A stretch of DNA of 64,000 bases from Micractinium sp. NFX-FRZ (GCA_029339195.1 JAPTJF010000102.1:90423-154422), one strand, 5' to 3'. Counted from the first letter of the stretch, positions 1 to 12,275 are shown. Notes: generated by a model not told the origin, from the letters alone. A program made the numbers and translations.

Positions 1-1365
1 GCCGCCGCCGCCTCCGCCTCCCCACCTGCCGCGCGCTTCTTGCCGCCGCCGCCGCCGCTGCCCTTCTGCTGCTTGCCTGCCGGCAGGCGGAAGCCCGCCA
101 GGCGGCGCTGCGCCACGGGCTGGCCCTCTCCCGCAGGCAGACCGGGGGCAGGCCCCAGGGGCCGCCGGTCCCCAGGCACAGCGTAAATTGCCATGGTGCC
201 GTCAGACCAGATGACAGCGGTGCGCTCGGGGGTGGCAGCCGCCGCCAGCGCCCGAGCACCCGCGGCGGGCGGCTCTAGTACCACTGCCAGCCGTGCAGCC
301 TCGAGCCGCCCGTCTGCCACGCGGTAGGTGCTGGCTGCCACGGCGCCGCTGCGGGGGTCAGCGTGCACCAGGACCAGCGTGCCGGGGCCGGCACCGGCGG
401 CAGAGAAGGCGCCGGGCTGGTACGCTGCTGCCACTGTGTGCTGCCCCCGCGCGTCCTCCACCTCTGCCACCACCTCTGAGGCCCCGCACAGCGCGGCACC
501 GCCGGCAGCAAAGACGGCTACCGCGCCGCCACGCCGCGTGCCGCTGCCGTCAACTTGCCCTGCCGCCGCCTCCTCTGCCGCGGCCGCCGCCGCCTCCGCC
601 TCCTCCCCCTCGGGTGCGGCGCTTAGCGGGAAGACACGGTGCAGGGGCGGGAGGTGCAGGGGGCGGGCAAGCGAGGTGATGGTGCCGACGGTGTCGTCTG
701 CGGACCACGCCAGCACGCTGCCGCTCTTGCCGCCGCCGCCGCGTGAGCGCAGGGGCGCAAAGCACAGGTTCGTGTCGTAGTCATAGACCGCGCCGCTGCT
801 AAACTCCTGCTCTGCGCCTCCCAACGCCCAGCTGACCACCGGTTTCTGCAGGGGCGGGGCAGGATGGGGTTTATGCGGGAGCCTCGCGCACAGCTGGGAC
901 CAGCAATGGCCCATGACCATCGCTCAGATCCCCTGGGTGCGGCTGCAGCCTGCCCCGGCACCCCAGGGGCGTGCATGGTGCATGCTCGGCGCTGCAACAT
1001 GCATCCGTGCTGCTGCCCACCCCTATGGCCCGCCATCGCACCTGGGTGGTGACATCGTAGCAAGACACGCCATCTCCCTGCACAGACACCAGCACCCTTC
1101 CCTTGCCGATGCTGCACGCCCCAGCTATACTGGGGCCGGTGCAGAGGGTGTAGGCAGTAGCCCCAGGCATCCTGCCCGGTGCGTGAATGCGCGCTGGTGC
1201 TCCAATGCGCCAGTTTGACTTCCCCAGTCGCCAGGAATGTGGGCACAGCACAGGCACAGCATGGACGCCTGCGGTAGCCTTTCGAGCGCATTGCAGAGCC
1301 ACCCTCGACACCAGTAGCATTCCTGAAATTATTCTACGATCGACCGCTGCGGGGGAGGGCTGCAT
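1..1365 (-). CDS. Beta-propeller protein resembling NOL11 (partial, C-terminal part off the left edge)
   Basis: Two exons are visible, 1042-1365 and 845 down to base 1, joined in phase 0 by a GTGCGA...CTGCAG intron (846-1041). The joined reading passes through GVSCYDVTTQ into KPVVSWALGG, and further on has ERTAVIWSDGTMAIY, typical WD40-like blades. The reading frame is open to the window edge and is rich in Gly/Ala/Lys there. The order of a C-Y-D-V-T-x-Q-K-P-x-x-S-W strand resembles the N-terminal propeller of NOL11, a nucleolar factor for early 18S rRNA processing; that match is from memory of the family and is tentative. The ATG at 1363-1365 is in frame, but the first 60 residues look unconserved, so the real start may be the internal Met before GATAYTL or lie in a further exon. 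It is divergent from EFL1 with only 79 bp between the two ATGs. Another WD40 family is possible. Confidence 0.5.
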
Positions 1366-1444
1366 GCGAGTGCCGCTGCTTGGGACTTGCGTCTAGCGGC
1401 GACTGCAGGGCAACAGACCGCGTGAGACAACTGGAGGAGACGCC
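1366..1444. promoter_or_regulatory. Very short divergent gap between NOL11-like gene and EFL1
   Basis: Only 79 bp separate the candidate minus-strand ATG from the EFL1 ATG. No TATA-like element is evident. If the minus-strand start is further downstream in its exon, the shared promoter is up to about 250 bp. Confidence 0.35.
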
Positions 1445-4352
1445 ATGAACGTGGAAATAGCGTTGATTGCGGAGCTGCAACAGCAAACCGTGAGTCGTCG
1501 AGGTGCCGCCACCATTGGCGGCAGGCGCAGGCGGCTGCAGCCGTGCAGCACCAGGGCCACAACCCGCTTTTAAGCACGCAGGTGGAGGACACCCCAATGC
1601 CACCAGGAGCCCGCCGGGACAGCACCACCCGCCCTGGGCAGCTCTGTCCACTGTGCAAACCTTCCAGCGCCTGCCGCCCCACCACCCGCCAGCCGTACGC
1701 CGCACCCTGCATGCCGGTACCCACCACCTCTGCTCACTGCTGCTGCCGGCCCTCGACTTCTTTCGTCCCGCAGGACCGCATCCGAAACGTGTGCGTGCTT
1801 GCACACGTGGACCACGGCAAGACCACGCTGTCAGACCACCTGATCGCCTCCAATGGCCTCATCCACCCACGGCTGGCGGGAGAAGTCAGGTGCGGTTGGT
1901 GGGTGGGGAGAGGAGGGCATGAACGGCAGCCCTGCCTCACGTGTCTGTTACGTACGTGCGTGCTGTCCATTGCCCACTGTACCTCGCGCACCCCGCGTGT
2001 ACCGCCTGCCACCTCACGCAGGTACATGGACAGCAAGGACGATGAGCAGGCGCGGGGCATCACAATGAAAAGCAGCTCCATCTCGCTGCTCTATGTGCCG
2101 GGGGCTGCCACGTGTGCTGCGGGACCCAACAGCGTGACGCACCAGGAGCGGCTGCAGCAGGGTGAGGCGGGGGGTGGGGCGAGGCATTGACAGTAGCTCT
2201 GGGAAGGCCCTGCGGTCACAATGCTGCGGGTGGGCGCTGGGCTGTGCTGCTGTGGGGTGCTGCAGACGTGGGGTGCAGTGCGCTGGGGTGTCCTGCAGGT
2301 GCGGGATGGAGCGTGCTGGGGTGTCCTGGGGTGGGCTTTGGGTGGGCAGCGGAGTGTGCCGTGGAGCCGCACCGGCTGGACCACGCGCCAAGTGGTGAAG
2401 GCAGCGCGGGAAGGGCCCGTGCAGGGCCGGGTCAAAGCTCTCGGCTGCTCACCGTCCCCCTGGCCCCTGCACCCCCATCGGGGGAGGCATCCCATATGCA
2501 ACTCCCCGATGTGCACTGCTCCTGCTCCCCTGCTGTGACCACTTCTTTTGCCTACTTCTCATGGTGCACTGTGCAGGCTACTTGTTCAATCTGATCGACT
2601 CGCCGGGGCACGTCGACTTCTGTTCAGAGGCAAGGCCACCGGCAGCGTTTGTGGGAATGCACGCTGATTGCGCCTGAACGCCTGTGTTCTGCTCTGCGCG
2701 CCGCGTTGCTATCAGGCGGTGCTTCGCTTGCCCTTCTGTGCACGCTGTACCCACCCGCTCACAAACCACACGCCACCCCTGCTGCCCTTCCCCACTGCTG
2801 CACCCACCCACGCATCGCTTGCCCACCTGCTGCCCTCCCCCGCTGCTGCACCCACTCCCCTCAGGTGTCCACCGCCGCCCGCTTGTCGGACGGCGCCTTT
2901 GTGGTGGTTGATGCCGTGGAGGGTGTGTGCATACAGACGCACGCTGTGCTGCGCCAGGCCTGGGAGGAGAAGGTGAGGCCCTTCGCCTGTTTGTTTGGGT
3001 GTTGCTGTTGTGGATGCAGTGGGGTGTGTGCATCCAGGCGCACGCTGTGCTGCGGCAGGGCTTGGAGGAGGAGGTCCGCCTGTGCCTGTGCCTGGTGGTC
3101 AACCACGTGGTCTTCCTGTGTTTCTCGTTCCGTTGACACCTCCCCTGTCTCATTTGCCAGGTCCGCCTGTGCCTGGTGGTCAACAAGGTGGACCGTCTGA
3201 TCTTGGAGCTCTGCCTCACCCCCGCCGAGGCTTATGAGCGGCTCAAGGCCATCATCGCGCACGTCAACATGATTGTGTCGTCCTTCCACTCCGAAAAATA
3301 CATCTCAGGCGAGTGCTGTAGGCTGCGTTGCGGTTTGGTTGCAGCTGCATCTCGGCCGGCACCTGTCAGGCAAAAGCACTGTATTGCTCCGCTGCAAACA
3401 AACACACGCGCTGGGCTTTCTGTCTGTGGATGCATACCCCATACCGCTCTAACGTGTTCACGTTGCTGCACGCGGCATGCTGCATGTTGTGCTGCGTGCT
3501 GCTGGCTGGGCATAGGCCAGCGCCATGCCTGCCGTGGCTCCCCCTGCCTCCCGATTGTCTCTCTGCCACATCATCTGTGTGGCTGCAAAGGCGGACGCAG
3601 CCCCGGAAAACAAAGAAACACTCTCCCACCTCTCCTGTCATCACTTCCCTTGCCTTATCTGGCGGCCTCACTTCTCCTGCCTCACAACCCCCTCACCTGC
3701 CTCTCGTTACCTGCTGCAGAGGCAGACGCTGTGCTGGCATACGAGGAGGCAAAGGCAGATGGGGCGGCACAGAGGTGGGTGGGCAATCGCCTGCTGCTGC
3801 CTGGAGACATCCTGCTTGTGTGCGTGCACCCTGCCCCGCCTGCTGCCTGCCTGTCCGCTTGCACCCTGCCCCACCTGCTGCCTGCCCACCTGCCGCCCTT
3901 GTTACCTTTGTCTGTGCCTGCTGCCATCTTCACACGTCTGCCAGGCAACCCGAAGCCCTGCAGAAACTGCCTTGCGTCACGGCAGCGCTTGCCGACCGTG
4001 CCGCCTGCCCCACATTCCCACTCCCTGCCCGCATTGTGCATCAACTCCCGCCCCACCCATGCTCCCCTGTTGCCCGCATGCAGGCACACCGGCGAGCAGG
4101 GTGGCGAGGGGGAGGGGGAGGCTGGGCGGGGCGGCGCCGGGGGGGAGCAGGAGGAGGAGGAAGAGGAGCAGGCTTTCTCTCCAGAGCGCGGCAACGTGGC
4201 ATTTGGCTCCGCCTATGATGGCTGGGCCTTCCGGATCGACCAGTTTGCCGAGCTGTATGCAACCAAGATGGGGTGAGCCCATGATAGCGTGTGCGTGCAT
4301 GCAGGCAGCCAAGACAGCGCGTGCCTGCCGCCAGGCCTAGCATTGCTGCCTA

Positions 4353-4414
<62 letters not shown>

Positions 4415-7400
4415 AGCACCCTATGCATTGCAACAGGTCTGCTGCACCAGAGGACGTAACGCACCCACGCCACACCGCACGTGCTGACTCCACTGGAGCA
4501 CCTGTGCCACGCCAGCTTGCCGAGCCTCTCTGATGCGTCATCCCTCACAGCCCAGCCCCGTCCCCACCACTCCGCCCCGCCCCCCACCCCTTGACACAGG
4601 TGCAACGCGTCCGCGCTGCGCCGCGCTTTGTGGGGCGACTACGCCTACAGCGCCAAGACCAAGCGCATTGTGAGGATCAAGGGGGAGGCTGTGGGGCGCA
4701 CCAAGCCTCTGTTTGTGCAGCTGGCACTGGAGCCGATCTGGAAGGTGCGGGGGCCGGGAGGGGGTGCGGGGTTGCGGGTGGGTAGGGGGCGCGTGTGGGC
4801 TGGGGCGAGGTGGGGTGGAGAATCCCAGTCCTGTGCGATGCCAGGCTTGGCGCTGCGGGGCTGCTGTGCGTGCCGCCGCTGCTGGAGCGCGTGCGGAGGA
4901 TGCGCTGCGGGGGGGCATAGCTCCTTCCAACTTTCCTGTTTGATATGGCTGGGTGTGCCAATGGCGCTGGAGGCGGTCCAGAAAGCGTGGCACAGCACAG
5001 CGCAGCGCGGCGGCATGCGGAGCGCTGGGACACAAGCATGGTGCGGCAAGGCTGAGGTGCTGGTGCCTGCATGCAAATGCACCACTTTTTCGTTCATAAC
5101 CCTCACTCCGCCCCTGCAACCCCGCTTCTGCCCCCTGCAGGCCTACAGCGCGTGCGAGCAGGGGGCCGACCACAAGGCCGTGCTGGGGCGCATGGTGCAG
5201 GGGCTGGGCCTCACCGGCATCACGCCGCGCATGCTGCAGCACGGGGACCCCCGCGCCGCGCTGCGCTCGGTGCTGCGGTGAGCAACAGGGACACGTTTGT
5301 TCCAGCCAAGGACTCACCCCCTTTGGGTTTGGGGCACGGGACGAAAGGAGCTTGCTGTGCTGTGCTGGCGCCAGGCACAGCCGGACACGACCCGGGCGAG
5401 GCAGTGCGAAGCTGCTCTCTTTGTCGGGCAGGCTGCCTGCGCTCCGCCGATAGCACAGCAAGTCCACCGGGAAGCCCTCTCACACCAAGTGCCCCCTCCT
5501 CTCCCCCCCTCTCTCCCCTGCAGCGCCTGGCTGCCACTGTCTGAAGCGGTTCTCAGCATGGCTGCGGAGCACCTGCCCAGCCCTCTGGCGGCCGCCCCAG
5601 AGCGCTTCTCCCGCCTGCTGCCGCCGCGCACAGAGCAGCTCAAGGTGAGCGGGGGTTGTAGTGGCTCGGGGGGTGGAGAGATAGTGTGTGTTTGTGTGGC
5701 TGGTAGGAAGAGGGGAGGGTTGGGAGAGGAGGGCTTGGCGGCTGGCGCAGAAGTACTGAGGGGCCAGGAGCGCGGCCCGGGTTGGGTGCAATGGGGGGCT
5801 TTGGGCACACGAGGCGGGAGGCAGCACATCACTGGACAGCATATCACTTGCACATGTACACATACACACCCTCAACTTGACCCTCCCTCCACACCCCACC
5901 ACCGCCTCTGCATCTGCAGATCCAGCAGGGCCTCAGCCCGGAGCTGCGGGAGAGCCTGGACAGCACAGAGGGGGCGGTGCGTGCCTGCTCCACTTCTGAG
6001 GACGCCCCCCTGGTGCTGTACGTGTCCAAGATGGTGGCGGTGCCCGCCAACGCGCTGCCCAGGTGTGCTTGTTGTGTGCCTGCAGTGCCGTGAAGGCAGC
6101 CCCCCCACAGGGGCATTTCAGGGCTTCAGAACAAGGCGGGGAGGCGCCGTGCGCACGCATGCCTTGGCTGCAGCCAAGTCGGCTGCCGCCCAGTGCCTGG
6201 CGCCGCCTGGCCCACCCATGGCACCGGTGCCTGCCGCACCCGTCGCCCTTCTGCCTGCCCATCCTGCCGCCCTGCTCTCTGCACCCCTCTCCGGCCCACC
6301 CACCCACCCACTCACTACTGCATTTCCTGTCACGCTCCTCCCCTGGCAGGCTGCCTGGCGAGCCGGGCCCCTCCAACCCCCAGGAGGAGCGCTTCCTGGC
6401 CTTCGGCCGCGTCTTCTCCGGGGTGGTGCGCCAGGGGCAGACGGTGCAGGTAAGATATGAGCGTGCGATTGCTGCAGCATGCCGTGTAGTAGTGTCGGGC
6501 TGGTGTGTGGTGCGCCAGGGGCAGGTGGGGCAGGTGAGTCACGAATGCACACATGCTCGCTTTTTCAATCTCTTTTCTCCTCCCCGCTGAATGCATCCTC
6601 CCTCTGCTCTGTGGACGCACCTCCCCACCACGTCTATGATGCGCTCACCGTGCAGGTGCTGCCGGCCACCTACAACCCTGCCGACCCGGCCAGCGAGCGG
6701 CAGGAGGCGCGCATCCACGCCCTGTACCTCATGATGGGGCGGGGACTGGAGCGACTGCAGGTGTGGGGGTGAAGCGGGCCTGGCGGGGGGCGGTGGCGGG
6801 TCCTCCGCCCGGGGGGTGGGGACAGCAGGCGGGGTGGGGCGGGGTGGGGCGGGGCGGGTGCGTTGGCGGGTTCTCCGCTCGGGGGCGGGGGGACAGCAGC
6901 CCGGGGTGGTGGCGGGGGGCGAGCACGAAACTGACGCTGCGGTGTCAGTGGTGCACAGTGGGATGCACGCGTGTGTGCTCTGGGGGGCACACACATTGAC
7001 CGGCACTTGCCTTTGTTGTTACCCCCTGCCCTGCAGTCAGTGCCTGCCGGCAACATCCTGGCCCTGTCTGGCCTGGACCTGGCCATCCTCAAGTCGGCCA
7101 CCGTGGCCTCCACCCCGCTCTGCCGTCCGCTGGCGCCCATGCTCTTCCAGGTCAGCGCGTCGTGGCAGGCACAGCGCGCACGGCACAGCACGCCACGGCA
7201 CGGCTAATGTCTCTGCTTGCGTATCGGTCCGTGGCATGCTGGTTTTGCAGCAGGGGGTGTAGGAGAGATGGTCCTGGAGGCTGGTTTCGGCTGGGCTGCC
7301 TCGCCAAGGCCCCTGCCCCTTTGTCTGTGCACTAGAATGCGCTCACGTGCCGCGCACCCCCTGCCTCTGTGTAGCCCCGCTCTCGTCTCCCCCGCCTGCC

Positions 7401-10400
7401 TGCCCCATACACAACCTCACCCCGCCTGCCTGCCACGCCCCGCTCTCTGTTTATTTTGGCACCCCGGCAGAGCGCGCCCATTGTGAGGGTGGCGGTGGAG
7501 CCGGCTCGCCCTGGGGACATGCCAGCGCTGGTGGAGGGCCTGCGCCTGCTGCACAAGGCAGACCCAATGGTGCAGGTGAGGCGGTTGGATGGCATGGGGG
7601 GCGGGCCGGGCGGTCTTGAGGCGTGTGCCTGCACTTCGGCACACATACACGTTGCTCTGCACCTGCTGCACACAGGCGTGTGCCTGCATCGGCACACGTG
7701 TTGCTCTGCACCTACTGCACACGGCCGGCCCCATGGTGCAACAGGCGGGCAGATGGGCAGGTCGGCAGGCGGGCAGGGGCTAGGGGGGGCGCTTAACAGG
7801 CCTCACCAGGAGCTTATGCATTTGCCTTCCCGCCCAACGTCCCTCTGCTGCCTTGCTGGCTGGCCTGGCTTCAGTGCGGGAAGCGCTTTCCTTGCGGCCA
7901 CTCACCCGCTTCTGTGTGCGCCACACGTCACTTTTGCCTTGCTGCAGGTGGCGATGCAGGACAGCGGGGAGCACGTGCTGTGTGCCGCAGGTGGGCAGGC
8001 TCAAGCTGGCTGGCCCTGGGAGTGATCGTTGTCCTGCCTATGCCTGCCCTCACACACAGGCACAGGCTACCCACCCTCTTTCCCATGTTGCCGTTGCTTG
8101 CCCCCAAATGCCGCTTCGACTCCTAGGCCGTTCCTTCCCCCCCTCCCCCCTCCCCTCTCTTCCTTGCCATCCCTCCCTCCCGTTCATGTTGTGCATCGCA
8201 TTGCATTTTGACCTTTCACTCGTGCATTCTGACGCTCGCCCCTCCCCACCTTCAACCCTCCCTCTCCCCTGTACCCTTGCCCCCTCCAGGCGAGGTGCAC
8301 CTTGAGACGTGCATCAAGGACTTGAAGGAGCGCTTTGCACGCGTGGAACTGGTGGTGTCGCCCCCCCTGGTGGCCTTCAGGTGTGCGTGTGCAAGGGCTG
8401 GCTTGCTGACCAGTGTGCTGGTTTGCTGGCCCCTGCTGGAACACTTTTATAGTGTCTATGCAAGGGTTTGCTGACCAGTGTGCTTGTTTCCTGACCAGTT
8501 TGCAAAGGTTTGCTGGTGTGCTGGCTTGCTGACCAGTGTGCTGGTTTGCTGGCCCCTGCAGGGAGACGGTGTTCCGGCGGGAGGAGGCCCCTCTGGAGGC
8601 CACCCCTCGGCCCACCTTTGTGGTTGAAGCCACCACACCCAACGGCGTGTGCACCCTGCGCGTGGCGGCGCTGCCGCTGCCCGCCAGCATGGCTTCCGCC
8701 CTGGACCAGAATGCAGACCTGCTCAGGCTTGCTTTTGCTGCTGGTGGGAAAGGCAGCACGGGTGGCAGCGCTGGGGCGGGCGAGCAGGATGGGCAGCAGC
8801 AAGGGCGGCAACAAGGGGCGGCAGCGGCAGGCGAAGCGGACGTCGGCGGCGGCACGGGCACGCCCGGCAGCGCCAGCCTGGCAGCATTTGGGGAGCGCCT
8901 GCGCCTGCTGGCCAGCGCAGCAGAGGGCGAGCAGCGGCACCCAGAGCCGCCGCTGCTGCCGCTGCTGCAGCGGGCCTGGGCGTTCGGGCCCAAGCGGGTG
9001 GGACCCAACATCTTGCTGGCTGCACCCGGGGGAGGGAGCGGCGGCGAGGGCGGCGCGGCGGGCAGCACAGCGCACTCTCTGTTCACGTTACCGCCGGAGC
9101 GGATCATGAAGCTGGCCAAGCAACAGGGTGGCAGGGCAGCAGCCACGGCAGCGGCTGCGGCGGCAACAGCTACGGCTGCTGCACGGCAGCCGCACGAGGA
9201 GTTGGGTGATGAGCAGCAGGCGGCAGATGCAGCAGCACAGCAGCAGCAGCAGCAGCAGCGGCAGCAGCAGCACTTGGACCTGCCGCTTGGCTTCCCTGAA
9301 GCTGCCCAGAAGCTGGGCCTGGCCAGCAGCGACGAGACAGCTGCCAGCCACGCCAGCTCAGCAGTCGCTGACCTGTCGCACCAGCTGGGCAGCACGCTCA
9401 GCGTGACCGTGGACGGCGCCGGCAGCGCGGCGACCGCGCCCGCGGCCAACGGCAGCAGCAGCGGTGATGCGGCAGAGGCTGTCAACCGGAGCCTGGAGTA
9501 CCTGAGATATGCGGTTGAGTCTGGGGTAGCGGCTGGCTTCCAGATGGCGTCTGCGGCAGGCCCCCTGTGCGACGAGCCGCTGTGGGGGGTGGCTGTGCAG
9601 GTGGAGGCGCGGCTGAACATGGCGGCAGCCGGTGTCACAGGTGCGCTCAGCGGCTGAAGAGTGGCATTGGAGGGTTTTGGGGGCCGAGGGGTGGGGGATT
9701 GTGCAGCTGGTGTGCGGGGAGTGGAGAGGGTGGGTGGGGGTGCAGGATGAGGTAGTATGGTCCGGGGGCCATGGGTGGGTGTAGGGAGGAGGGAAGAGAG
9801 GGTGGGGCAGGTGCGACCACCGTGGAGGCTAGCAGCGGGAGGGGCAATGGGGAGTGGGGGCAGGTGGTGGGGAGGCGCCGCAGGGCATGACAGCCGCACA
9901 GGCGAGCTGAGCAGCAGTGCTTCTTGTTGGTGGGGTGAGCATGTGTGTGCTGGCGGCTTGACATTCAGCGGCATTATGTTGGACTGGGCAGGACACCGTC
10001 TGCCTAGCAGGGTGATACGCTTGCGTGGCGGCGGACTTCACCCGAGGCCCCACCTCACCCTGGCTGCTGCCGACCTGCCTCCCCACCCCCACCCACCTGC
10101 GCAGGCGGCGCAGAGGGCGGCGCGGTCGAGGCAGCTGCCTCCCTCCAGCTGGCAGAGGACGTGTACGGCCCCTTCAGCGGCCAGGTGGGTGGTCGGGCGG
10201 CCTGGGCTTGCCTCTTCAGGTGGTCAGGTTGCAGGGAAGGTGGGGCCAGCCTTCTGGCAGGGTCCTGATGTGCAGCAGGCAGGGGATGTTGATGTGCCCA
10301 GCGGCTGGAGATTCTCCACCCGGGCTCCGCTCTGAGCATTTGACCTTCTGCTGCTTCCCCCGGCGCTGCTGCTGCCGCTGCCTGTCGGCGCAGGTGACGA

Positions 10401-11763
10401 GTGCGGCGCGGCAGGCGGTGCGGCGGGCCGTGCTGGAGGCCGATCCCCGGCTGGTGGAGGCCATGTTTCTGTGCGAGGTGCGCGTAATTCTGCAGTATGC
10501 TCGTGTACTGCCACAGGCCCTCGAGTGTATGCCTCGTCCCTGGGAACTGAGTGAAGGCTGGGGTGGGGCAGGAGAGATAGGCAGCTGGCTGGGTTGTGCT
10601 GTATAAAGGTGGGACGCCTTTGTGCCGGCCTGTTTGCCTTTCAGGCAGCCAGCCTGCCTGCCTTTCTTCCCTGCTTGCCGTTCCATCTGCATGTGCCCGA
10701 ACCCTGCACCCCCGCCGCCCTTGCAAGCCTACCCTCCGCCCTGTCATCACTGTACCCTGTGCCGGGCCGGCTTGGCCCTCCCTCCATAGCCTCACCTCCC
10801 TCCCACCGCCCCTCCCTGCCGCCGCCCCTCCCCACACCGCCTGGCCGCAGGTTGCCACCAGCTCGGAGGGCCTGTCTGCTGTGTACGCTGTGCTGGGGCG
10901 GCGGCGGGCGCGCATCCTGCGGGAGGAGATGCGGGAGGGGTCGGACCTGTTCACGGTGCACGCCTACATGCCGGCAGAGGCGTCGTTTGGATTTGTGGAT
11001 GAGCTGCGCCGGCGCTCCAGCGGCGCGGCCACCGCCTCGCTGCTGCTGAGCCACTGGGAGCGGCTGCAGGTGGGGTGCACTGGGAGGGCTGTCATGCTGC
11101 ATTGTGCTTGTGTGTGTGGGTTACTCTGCCGCCTTGCTGCTTCCGAGGCATTGGCGGCGGCTGCAGGTGCGGGGGCCAGAGGGCATGCTCGAGCCGGCCA
11201 GAGCTAGCGAGTTGTCATTCTGCGTGCCACGCTGGGCTCGCTCCCCCCCTGCGCCATCCTGCCTGCATCTGCTGTGCCCTTCCCACCATGCCCGCTGCCC
11301 CTGCCTCTCCAACGTACGCCATCCCTTCAGCTTCCCTGGGCCCTACACCTCAAAGGTGGACTTCCTGTGCACGATAACCGAGGCAGCGCATGGTTCATGT
11401 TGCTCATCTTGCGCTGTGCCTGTTGCCCCCTCCTCTCCCCCCCCTCTGCAGGTGGACCCCTTCTTCATGCCGGTCACTGAGGAGGAGCGGGTTCCATGTT
11501 GCGCCTGCTTTGAATCTCACGCCTGCTATGCCCCTCACGGCGTGCCCAATGTGCCGTTCTCCCTCCCTCTGCAGGTGGACCCCTTCTTTGTGCCGCTCAC
11601 CGAGGAGGAGCGGGAGGAGTTTGGGGAGGAGGGGCAGGGGGTGGGTGCCTCCAACCTGGCCAAGAGGCTGATCGATGCCGTGCGGCGGCGCAAGGGGCTG
11701 CCTGTGGAGGAGAAGGTGGTGGAGAGCGCCACCAAGCAGCGCACGCGCGCGAGGAAGGTGTGA
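1445..11763 (+). CDS. EFL1: Elongation factor-like GTPase 1 (ribosome assembly GTPase EFL1/Ria1)
   Basis: Cytoplasmic EF-2-like GTPase that, with SBDS, releases the anti-association factor eIF6 from pre-60S subunits. 23 exons: 1445-1489, 1774-1889, 2022-2161, 2577-2629, 2865-2972, 3161-3308, 3720-3774, 4084-4272, 4600-4744, 5141-5277, 5524-5644, 5920-6062, 6350-6449, 6656-6760, 7037-7150, 7471-7575, 7948-7990, 8290-8380, 8562-9640, 10105-10184, 10394-10477, 10851-11069, 11575-11763; 1202 residues, near the family length of about 1100. Seen: G1 AHVDHGKT (25-32), [12 protein letters not shown] switch I, G3 DSPGHVDF (108-115), G4 NKVD (162-165), an acidic insert QEEEEEEQ, and the EF-2-like tail [14 protein letters not shown]. 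It has EFL1 rather than EF-2 features: the long domain II insert and no diphthamide loop. The long exon 8562-9640 carries low-complexity Gly/Ala and polyQ inserts. Introns 4 and 6 start with GC. Start chosen because residues 1-20 lead directly into the G1 block. Confidence 0.95.
3009..3112 (+). repeat. Diverged copy of two joined exon ends inside EFL1 intron 5
   Basis: Within the intron 2973-3160 lies a sequence readable as [17 protein letters not shown] followed at once by [12 protein letters not shown]. It matches the end of exon 5 ([17 protein letters not shown]) and the start of exon 6 ([10 protein letters not shown]), but with no intron between them. It is not needed in the mature message. 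Confidence 0.85.
4351..4413. repeat. GCCT tetranucleotide microsatellite in EFL1 intron 8
   Basis: About 15 tandem CCTG/GCCT units lie in the intron 4273-4599. The same unit recurs elsewhere in the window (41530-41680, and as GGCA at 38983-39010), so it is a common simple repeat of this genome. Confidence 0.9.
8403..8563 (+). repeat. Direct repeat of the acceptor region in EFL1 intron 18
   Basis: The segment TTGCTGACCAGTGTGCTGGT plus TTGCTGGCCCCTGC occurs at about 8403-8440 ending CTGCTGG, and again at about 8525-8563 ending CTGCAGG, the real acceptor. A shorter third copy is near 8468-8490. The inner copy differs just where the AG is needed. Confidence 0.85.
11354..11574 (+). repeat. Two extra copies of the last EFL1 exon start, one a possible in-frame alternative exon
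   Basis: The final exon begins at 11575 with [13 protein letters not shown] after CTCTGCAG. A near copy at 11452 begins [13 protein letters not shown], also after CTCTGCAG. A weaker copy at about 11356 reads [10 protein letters not shown]. The distance 11452 to 11575 is 123 bp, 41 codons, with no stop between, so use of the upstream acceptor adds 41 residues in frame. Confidence 0.85.
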
Positions 11764-12275
11764 GGAAGCTGCGCACGTGCCCGGCGCCAGGCACAGCGCG
11801 CCGGCGGAGAGCTTGCGTGCCAGGAGGATGTGAGGCGGCATGTGCGGCGGCGGACGGCGGACTCTAGAGGTCAGAGTTGCGTGATGCGCGACGGCACCAA
11901 ACGGCTGGGCGCAGCGGGTGGCCAGGCACCCCATGCGCTCCCAGCGTGTCCCTCTTATGGACGTTTTACTTTCCTTCCAATTGATTCTCTTGCATTTTGT
12001 TTTGACAGCATGTGTATGTGACAGTAATGAAATGCTTGCAGCTGGCACCCACAGGCGCTTGGCTGGTTTGTACAGCAGCGGCAGCGGGAGGAGATGAAAA
12101 CCTGTTGGAGACTCGGGTAAAGCGGGAGTAAGGTGATGCTAACGAACACCACAGCGGGGCATTTCAAACGCCGTTCAAGGCAGGGAGCGGACGGGGGGCT
12201 GAGCAGCCCAGTCTCTGTGAGAGCAGCACCCAGCAAGTCGCTGCCGCATGCTGCACGGCAGCACCAGCCCCGGGC
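11764..12275. other. Convergent intergenic region EFL1 / FAM221-like
   Basis: The 512 bp between two stop codons should hold both 3' UTRs. It has a locally AT-richer stretch around 11950-12030. No TGTAA polyadenylation motif and no conserved ORF was seen. Confidence 0.5.

Noticed and set aside
3176..4276. Plus-strand open frame of 366 codons in EFL1
   Set aside because: It is EFL1 exons plus read-through introns; the intron parts have no homology and the splice model gives the expected protein.
8184..9974. Minus-strand open frame of 596 codons
   Set aside because: It is the antisense shadow of the long EFL1 exon 8562-9640; its Ser/Pro/Cys-rich translation has no domain and crosses real splice sites.
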